From Candidatus Staskawiczbacteria bacterium (GTDB taxonomy: Bacteria; Patescibacteriota; Minisyncoccia; Minisyncoccales; Staskawiczbacteraceae): a DNA stretch of 6,322 nt. Position 1 is the stretch's first letter; the number at the start of each line of letters is the position of its first letter. The notes beneath the pieces were generated by a model that was not told the origin of the DNA, searched no databases, and worked only from the letters and a program-made list of their open reading frames with translations. The translations under genes were made by a program, and so were the position numbers. The stretch is from NCBI GenBank assembly GCA_026395275.1, contig JAPLZA010000100.1, positions 1 through 6,322 on the forward strand, read 5' to 3'. Below, piece by piece: positions 1 through 3,638 of the stretch.

Positions 1-387
1 ACTGTTGAAATATTTATATTTATCAGCAAAAATAACTTCAGCATTTTTTACGTGCCGTAAAATAGAATTTCCAATACAACCTGACCCCGCGAACATATCC
101 AAAACCTTTATCCTTTTTTTACTATCACGACACCCTGACAAACTGGAGTATGTAAGGGTGTCTTTTATTGCTTGGCCTACCCAAAATTCTGTTTCTGGCC
201 GTGGAATTAAAGGTTTTTCAGATAAATCAATTCTACAACCCAAAAACTCTGTAAATCCAATTACATAATCAATTGGCTCACCCGCTTCTATTCGCTCTAT
301 GTCCTTGTGAATCTCTTTTGCTTTACTTGCCCTGAGCGAAGCCGAAGGGTATTTTTCTTTTAACAACCACCCAATTTCTTTTTCCAT
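1..387 (-). CDS. prmC: Release factor glutamine methyltransferase PrmC (HemK), 5' part, cut by window edge
   Basis: PrmC transfers a methyl group from S-adenosylmethionine to the glutamine of the GGQ motif of release factors RF1 and RF2 in the cytoplasm. The 129 visible codons begin at ATG 387-385, six bases after an in-frame TGA. They show the family's GEPIDYVIG segment (residues 36-44), the IPRPETEF signature (61-68) and SAM-binding motif I, VLDMFAGSGCIG (95-106), then an acidic residue at the end of strand 2 (VIFAD). The catalytic NPPY motif lies beyond the window. About 35 residues precede GEPI, against about 65 in E. coli, so the N-terminal helical domain is short. Two repeat-like DNA elements are translated in frame, as residues 13-20 and about 76-87. 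No Shine-Dalgarno is visible. The gene follows pyrB and its terminator, so it needs its own promoter; only a weak candidate exists (TTGAGT, 16 bases, TAAATA), which would give an almost leaderless mRNA. Family assignment is firm; activity cannot be judged. Confidence 0.92.
   Translation of the reverse strand, partial: MEKEIGWLLKEKYPSASLRASKAKEIHKDIERIEAGEPIDYVIGFTEFLGCRIDLSEKPLIPRPETEFWVGQAIKDTLTYSSLSGCRDSKKRIKVLDMFAGSGCIGNSILRHVKNAEVIFADKYKYFNS
129..162. repeat. 34-bp near-perfect palindrome inside prmC
   Basis: The outer arms GACACCCT (129-136) and AGGGTGTC (155-162) are perfect inverted repeats. Inside them, after single mismatches, ACA pairs with TGT and ACT pairs with AGT around a GG centre, so 28 of the 34 bases pair. 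It is read in frame by prmC as roughly residues 76-87 (DTLTYSSLSGCR), between the PETE helix and SAM motif I. In E. coli PrmC this linker is about 11 residues shorter, which matches 34 bases. This points to insertion of a mobile palindromic element. No second copy is visible in the window, so its repeated nature is inferred. Confidence 0.75.
330..349. repeat. 20-bp interspersed-repeat-like element inside prmC
   Basis: On the plus strand the element starts CCCTGAGCGAAG and ends CCGAAGGG, with CCCT/AGGG at its ends and an imperfect internal symmetry. It closely resembles, from memory, a GC-rich short repeat scattered in many environmental bacterial genomes. It is about 70% GC in an AT-rich gene and is translated as roughly residues 13-20 of PrmC (PSASLRAS), a low-complexity stretch unlike the charged helix around it. 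There is only one copy in this window. Confidence 0.55.
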
Positions 388-403
388 AATTCATATTTAC
401 ACG

Positions 404-433
404 AAATAAAAAGAGACTCAAGGTTTGAGTCTC
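404..433 (-). terminator. Rho-independent terminator of pyrB
   Basis: A perfect 9-bp stem, GAGACTCAA (413-421) with TTGAGTCTC (425-433), closes a 3-base loop. On the minus strand it is followed at once by TTTTTATTT. It lies 25 bases past the pyrB stop and 17 bases before the prmC start, so it separates the two transcription units. Confidence 0.88.
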
Positions 434-442
434 AACAACTGC

Positions 443-458
443 GCTGACCAAAGTCAGC
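443..458 (-). other. Small hairpin touching the pyrB stop codon
   Basis: GCTGAC (443-448) and GTCAGC (453-458) form a perfect 6-bp stem with a 4-base loop. It begins at the base right after the pyrB TAG stop on the minus strand. No U tract follows, so it is not a terminator by itself. It forms a tandem pair with the 9-bp terminator 9 bases downstream and may protect the pyrB mRNA 3' end; that role is inferred. Confidence 0.6.
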
Positions 459-1415
459 CTATGCTTTTGGAGCAAGAATCATTTTAAGCAGCGCCATGCG
501 CGCGAATGTTCCACTGTCGATCTGTAAAGTAAGATAAACCGCGCGAGGGTCGTCGTCCACTTCTCGGGTAATCTCGTCCACGCAGGGCAACGGATGCATA
601 ATAATCGCATCTTTCCTCATTAAATCGAGGATTTCTCTGTTAACCATAAAATAGCCCAATTCTTGATTCCGCCTATCAAACACTGCTCCACATTCACCTT
701 GAGTCCGCGTTTGATAAATTACATCTACTTTCGACGCAACCTCACGCAAATCGGTCAGCTCTTTAACTAATACACCGTGTCTCCTAAGATATTCTTTGAC
801 GTCGTCTTTCATCATAAGAGGACCGGGAGAAACATAATAAATCGTTACTTTTTTATACTTGCCAAGCAGATAAGAAAGCGAACGAACTGTTCTTCCATTC
901 AGCAGGTCTCCAACCATAGCAATATTGAGTCCGTCAATTTCTCCGCGATGCTTGAAAATAGTCCTCAAATCCAGCAATTCTTGCGTTGGATGCTGGCCGG
1001 GCGCGCGATCACCAGCGTTGATGATGGGCACGTTGGAAACCTTAGCGGCAAACTCTGCGCCTATCTCATGGTCATATCTGATAACAATCACGTTGGGGCC
1101 GTAACGGCAAAGCACTTTTATTGTGTGCTCAAAGGTTTCGCCCTTTTTGGCTGACGAAAATTCTCTGGCATTTTCTGTTGAAAATATCACATCTCCACCC
1201 AAACGGCGCATTGCTACTTCGTGAGAGGCCCTTGTGCGTGTGCTTGGCTCATAGAAAAATGAAATCATCCCTTTGCCCTTCAGAAGGTCACAACCGCCTC
1301 TACGAAAAATTCTCTCCATCTCGTCGGTAAGCGGTAAAAACTGTTGCTCAATCCATCTTCTACTAAACTGCTGGGAATAAATAACGTTAGGCCATCCATC
1401 AAATTTTGTTCTCAT
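459..1415 (-). CDS. pyrB: Aspartate carbamoyltransferase catalytic subunit
   Basis: This enzyme joins carbamoyl phosphate and aspartate to make N-carbamoyl-aspartate, the committed step of pyrimidine synthesis, in the cytoplasm as a trimer. The 318 residues match the usual catalytic-chain length (about 310). Carbamoyl-phosphate site STRTR is at 58-62, and the loop that reaches into the neighbouring subunit (SSAKKGET) is at 87-94. Other active-site matches are R113, HPTQ (142-145), GRTV (174-177), TRTQ (236-239) and HPLP (274-277). The family's HPLPRVDE reads HPLPCVDE here: Cys278 replaces Arg. The start is ATG 1415-1413, with AGGAG 7 bases upstream. The gene has its own strong promoter and a terminator downstream, so it looks monocistronic. 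No regulatory subunit gene (pyrI) or other pyrimidine gene is in the window. Its GC content is clearly higher than that of rplU, rmuC or the ATPase. Confidence 0.96.
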   Translation of the reverse strand: MRTKFDGWPNVIYSQQFSRRWIEQQFLPLTDEMERIFRRGGCDLLKGKGMISFFYEPSTRTRASHEVAMRRLGGDVIFSTENAREFSSAKKGETFEHTIKVLCRYGPNVIVIRYDHEIGAEFAAKVSNVPIINAGDRAPGQHPTQELLDLRTIFKHRGEIDGLNIAMVGDLLNGRTVRSLSYLLGKYKKVTIYYVSPGPLMMKDDVKEYLRRHGVLVKELTDLREVASKVDVIYQTRTQGECGAVFDRRNQELGYFMVNREILDLMRKDAIIMHPLPCVDEITREVDDDPRAVYLTLQIDSGTFARMALLKMILAPKA

Positions 1416-1422
1416 GTTCTTT

Positions 1423-1427
1423 CTCCT
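1423..1427 (-). promoter_or_regulatory. Shine-Dalgarno site of pyrB
   Basis: The minus strand carries GAGAGGAG ending 7 bases before ATG 1415. This fixes the pyrB start. It stands out because rplU, rmuC and prmC have no such site. Confidence 0.8.
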
Positions 1428-1457
1428 CTCAAATTGTTAAAGGACGCATTTTTTCTA

Positions 1458-1485
1458 ATTCTACTCCTACCAAAAACCGTGTCAA
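1458..1485 (-). promoter_or_regulatory. Sigma-70-type promoter of pyrB
   Basis: The -35 box is a perfect TTGACA (1480-1485), then a 16-base spacer, then -10 box TAGAAT (1458-1463, one mismatch to consensus). Transcription should start near 1451, giving a leader of about 36 bases. The promoter sits just downstream of the rplU terminator, so pyrB is transcribed independently. No pyrimidine-responsive attenuator hairpin is visible in the short leader. Confidence 0.75.
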
Positions 1486-1494
1486 TATCGTTTC

Positions 1495-1520
1495 AACAAA
1501 AAACCCGCTTTCGCGGGTTT
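1495..1520 (-). terminator. Rho-independent terminator of rplU
   Basis: AAACCCGC (1501-1508) and GCGGGTTT (1513-1520) form a perfect 8-bp stem. On the minus strand the loop is GAAA, a stable tetraloop, and a run of T follows. It begins 3 bases after the rplU stop codon. Confidence 0.92.
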
Positions 1521-1523
1521 CAA

Positions 1524-1829
1524 TTACTTAATTCCAAGAATTTCTATTTCTGTATAAGGCTGTCTATGACCAATTTTTCTGCTTTCTCTTTTCTTTGGTT
1601 TATATTTAAAAACAATTATTTTATCTCCTTTGCCATGGCTCAAAACTTTTGCCTGAACTTCTGCTTTAACATTTGGAGTTCCAATTTCAATCTTTTTGCT
1701 TTTCTCAACTAACAAAACATCAGAAAAAGAGAACTCTTCTCCTTCTTTTTTATCTATTTTTTCTACTTTTATTTTGTCTCCTGGCTGAACAATATATTGC
1801 TTGCCACCAGTTCTAATTATTGCCAACAT
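1524..1829 (-). CDS. rplU: 50S ribosomal protein L21
   Basis: L21 binds 23S rRNA in the large ribosomal subunit. The 101 residues are the usual length. The sequence opens with the family's MLAIIRTGGKQYIV and carries the basic C-terminal signature KYKPKKRESRKIGHRQPYT (about residues 76-94), which contacts rRNA. The start ATG 1829-1827 is fixed by homology; no Shine-Dalgarno precedes it (the minus strand reads ACTAAAATG). Downstream is a terminator and then pyrB. The usual partner rpmA (L27), which follows rplU in most bacteria, is absent here. Upstream, rmuC ends 61 bases away without a visible terminator, so rplU could be read both from its own promoter and by read-through from rmuC. Confidence 0.97.
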   Translation of the reverse strand: MLAIIRTGGKQYIVQPGDKIKVEKIDKKEGEEFSFSDVLLVEKSKKIEIGTPNVKAEVQAKVLSHGKGDKIIVFKYKPKKRESRKIGHRQPYTEIEILGIK

Positions 1830-1854
1830 TTTAGTTTGAATTTAATATAATAGT

Positions 1855-1883
1855 AGTTTAACAAATAATCTCGTCTTAGTCAA
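1855..1883 (-). promoter_or_regulatory. Possible rplU promoter
   Basis: TTGACT (1878-1883, four of six consensus positions), a 17-base spacer and TAAACT (1855-1860, four of six) lie between rmuC and rplU, predicting a leader of about 20 bases. A second AT-rich candidate -10 (TATTAT, 1847-1852) lies close by without a matching -35. Moderate support only. Confidence 0.4.
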
Positions 1884-1890
1884 CCCCTCT

Positions 1891-2853
1891 TTATGCGTTT
1901 TCTTCTATCTCTGGCTTTTCTAGCAACGGTGGTTCGTAACCGATTCCTTCCTCCGCCCCAGTTATTCTTAAAATGTCCTTATCAATCTTTTTAAATTCCC
2001 GCCCGCCATCTGTATATTGATTGACAACAGTTGAAAGAGATTTACCCAATTTGTCATATTTTTCAGCATATTTTTTTAAATGAGTCATCAATTCGCCCAC
2101 TCGTTTAACAATGTCTTTGGCCTGTTCTTCAATTTGCATTGCTTTCAAACCCTGAAGCACTGTTTGTAAATATGCCAAAAAAGAAGTTGGGGAAACAATA
2201 ATCACTTTATATTTAGAAGCAGCTCGCTGAATTAAGCTTTCGGTTTCTTCTTTTAGTGCACCTATTTTATTAATAAGTAAATCGTAATAAATGGCTTCGT
2301 GAGGAATAAACATAAATGCAAAATCCATTGTGCCCTTAGATGGCTGAATATATTTCGATGTTTCCAATATGCGATTTTTCAAATCATTAACAAAAAGTTT
2401 TTCCAATTTTTCTTTCTCTACCGGGTCTTTTTGTTCAATAATGCGGTTATAATTTTCTAAAGAAAATTTTGAATCTATAGGAATAATTTTTTCTTTAACA
2501 AAAACCACTGCGTCAGGAATTAAATCATTACCCTCTTCATCTTTACCTAATTTATACTGCATTTCGTAACTGCCGGGTGGCAAAACATTCTTTAAAACAG
2601 TTTCCAGATAATACTCACCTAAAATTCCTCTTTGTTTCGGGTTTTTTAAAATGTCTTGTAATGATTTTAACTGATCAGCAAAACCCACAACTTGTCTGTT
2701 AGTTTCATCTAGTTTGGTTAATTTTTCTGTAACGTTTCTTATAATATCTGCCGAATATTTAAACTGCTCCTGAACATTTTTGTTAGATTCCGAAAGTTTG
2801 CTATCAACGGCTCCAGTTAATTGATTTAGCTGTTGTTGAAGCATCAAAAACAA
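1891..2853 (-). CDS. rmuC: DNA recombination protein RmuC, main part (frameshifted from its N-terminal anchor)
   Basis: RmuC is a family linked in E. coli to suppressing rearrangements at short inverted repeats; its core is thought to be nuclease-like. The 320 residues read here begin at TTG 2853 (ATG 2844 is an alternative). A helical, coiled-coil-like region (about 4-70) precedes the RmuC domain. Family motifs are KQRGILGEYYLETVL (73-87), IDSKFSLENYNR (126-137), FAFMFIPHEAIYY (178-190) and IIVSPTSFLAYLQTVLQGLK (218-237). The last 20 residues are acidic and proline-rich. The membrane anchor normal for RmuC is not in this frame; it lies immediately upstream in another frame, joined through an A7 run. 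With one A fewer, the two parts form a single protein of about 355 residues. The piece shown could only be made alone from a TTG or internal ATG start that lacks a Shine-Dalgarno. Family assignment is firm; whether it is functional as written is unclear. Confidence 0.9.
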   Translation of the reverse strand: MFLMLQQQLNQLTGAVDSKLSESNKNVQEQFKYSADIIRNVTEKLTKLDETNRQVVGFADQLKSLQDILKNPKQRGILGEYYLETVLKNVLPPGSYEMQYKLGKDEEGNDLIPDAVVFVKEKIIPIDSKFSLENYNRIIEQKDPVEKEKLEKLFVNDLKNRILETSKYIQPSKGTMDFAFMFIPHEAIYYDLLINKIGALKEETESLIQRAASKYKVIIVSPTSFLAYLQTVLQGLKAMQIEEQAKDIVKRVGELMTHLKKYAEKYDKLGKSLSTVVNQYTDGGREFKKIDKDILRITGAEEGIGYEPPLLEKPEIEENA

Positions 2854-2857
2854 CCCA

Positions 2858-2959
2858 TCATCTTTTTTTAACGGGCTCTTGCCTGTTTCTAATTAATAAA
2901 ACAACCGCTGTTATAATCCCAACTGTAATTATTATTAAAAGTATTGTTGTTATGTCCAT
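2858..2959 (-). pseudogene. rmuC: Frameshifted 5' end of rmuC: N-terminal membrane anchor
   Basis: ATG 2959 opens 33 codons ending at TGA 2860-2858. They encode MDITTILLIIITVGIITA, more hydrophobic residues, then the basic stretch RNRQEPVKKR. This is one transmembrane helix with a positive cytoplasmic flank, which is how RmuC proteins normally begin. The reading frame leaves the rmuC frame at seven A (minus strand, 2869-2863). Deleting one A gives EPVKKDDGLFLMLQQQ, continuous with the main part. A real mutation, a sequencing or assembly homopolymer error, or transcript or ribosome slippage could each explain it. No Shine-Dalgarno precedes the ATG. Confidence 0.82.
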
Positions 2960-2968
2960 GTTTAGTAT

Positions 2969-2997
2969 ATTTTAGCTCAAAAACAATTTTTATGCAA
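2969..2997 (-). promoter_or_regulatory. Weak candidate promoter for rmuC
   Basis: TAAAAT (2969-2974, five of six -10 positions) lies 17 bases from TTGCAT (2992-2997, only three of six -35 positions). The predicted start is within a few bases of ATG 2959, so the transcript would be nearly leaderless. Another -10-like sequence, TATACT, overlaps nearby. Confidence 0.3.
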
Positions 2998-3039
2998 AAA
3001 AATGCCCCTCATCTTGCTTTGTTAAACTTGATTTGGGGC
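2996..3039 (-). terminator. Probable terminator of the unknown 173-codon gene
   Basis: GCCCC (3004-3008) pairs with GGGGC (3035-3039), helped by a short inner ATC/GAT pairing. On the minus strand the stem is followed by A and then seven T (3002-2996). It begins 16 bases after the gene's stop codon. The loop is long (about 16 bases) for a classical terminator, so the call is moderate. Confidence 0.55.
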
Positions 3040-3055
3040 TTCTGTAGAAAACGAA

Positions 3056-3574
3056 CTAGGAAATATCCGCGAGCTTTACTGCGAGCCTCGAGAACGTCGG
3101 CGGAGGAAACTCTCCTAAAATGTCAATAATTTTCACTCCTTCTAGTCCAAATCCCTGATTCCCTTTCCTGTGGAACATGTCAGAGATCATTATGTATGGA
3201 CTGTGAGGGCCGTTGTGCCAACCTTCATACATAGCTGGTATGCAACCGAGCTCCTTGTTTAGACCGTAGAACTTATTGGAAATAGCTGTGCCAATTTGCA
3301 CAAAACACATGCCAATAAGTGGAGCATCCCCCTGGCTAAAGTTAACCATGACCGGGATTCGGAACCCCTTGGTCTGTTTAACAATCCATTTGAAAACTGC
3401 TTCCACTTTGGCGGTGGCAATACTGCCCTTAAAACTCTCCCAATCAATTCCGTTAAAGGTTACCTTTTCTCCTAAGCCCCTGATAAGTGAAGTCGCGACC
3501 TCCAAAACAATCTGCTCGGCAACCACTGCTTTATTTTCCGTCCAGTCTTTCAGTTCTGGCTCTTTCTTTTTCAT
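3056..3574 (-). CDS. Hypothetical protein, family not recognised
   Basis: I do not recognise this protein. The start is ATG 3574 with AGGAG 9 bases upstream; GTG 3577, directly before it, is equally possible with 6-base spacing and would give 173 residues. The protein looks soluble and cytoplasmic: no signal peptide and no clear membrane helix. A charged, Lys/Glu-rich N-terminus (KKKEPELKDWTENK) leads into helices (about 16-37), and a mixed region follows. The most distinctive part is the middle and C-terminal region, rich in Gly, His, Met and Phe (YEGWHNGPHSPYIM, ISDMFHRKGNQGFGLEG), followed by LGEFPPPTF. The His and Cys residues do not form a metal-binding spacing I can name. It has its own strong promoter, a good ribosome binding site and a terminator, and its GC content is visibly higher than that of the ATPase and rmuC. 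These argue for a real, expressed gene. Confidence 0.8.
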   Translation of the reverse strand: MKKKEPELKDWTENKAVVAEQIVLEVATSLIRGLGEKVTFNGIDWESFKGSIATAKVEAVFKWIVKQTKGFRIPVMVNFSQGDAPLIGMCFVQIGTAISNKFYGLNKELGCIPAMYEGWHNGPHSPYIMISDMFHRKGNQGFGLEGVKIIDILGEFPPPTFSRLAVKLADIS

Positions 3575-3583
3575 CACGGTGTT

Positions 3584-3588
3584 CTCCT
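3584..3588 (-). promoter_or_regulatory. Shine-Dalgarno site of the unknown gene
   Basis: The minus strand reads AAAGGAGAACACCGTGATG. AGGAG is 6 bases from the GTG and 9 bases from the ATG, so it supports translation here but does not decide between the two adjacent starts. Confidence 0.75.
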
Positions 3589-3609
3589 TTCGTTTAAAGA
3601 ACTACCTAA

Positions 3610-3638
3610 ACATTACTACCCATAATCTATTCTGTCAA
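3610..3638 (-). promoter_or_regulatory. Promoter of the unknown gene, overlapping the ATPase 3' end
   Basis: A perfect TTGACA -35 (3633-3638) lies within the last codons of the ATPase gene. After 17 bases comes a weak -10, TAATGT (3610-3615, three of six). No terminator is visible after the ATPase, so read-through is also possible. The -35 match could partly be chance, since it encodes Leu-Thr of the ATPase. Confidence 0.5.

Noticed and set aside
5..268. An 87-codon plus-strand frame at the left edge
   Set aside because: It is antisense to prmC, whose minus-strand translation carries clear PrmC motifs.
777..1154. A 125-codon plus-strand frame opposite pyrB
   Set aside because: It is antisense to the well-conserved carbamoyl-phosphate and aspartate-binding region of pyrB and resembles no family.
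3259..3447. A 62-codon minus-strand frame overlapping the unknown gene
   Set aside because: It lies in another frame inside the 173-codon gene, has no ribosome binding site, and is Arg/Leu/Pro-rich as out-of-frame translations often are.
3609..3626. A five-codon ATG frame between the ATPase and the unknown gene
   Set aside because: It is too short, overlaps the predicted -10 region, and has no ribosome binding site.
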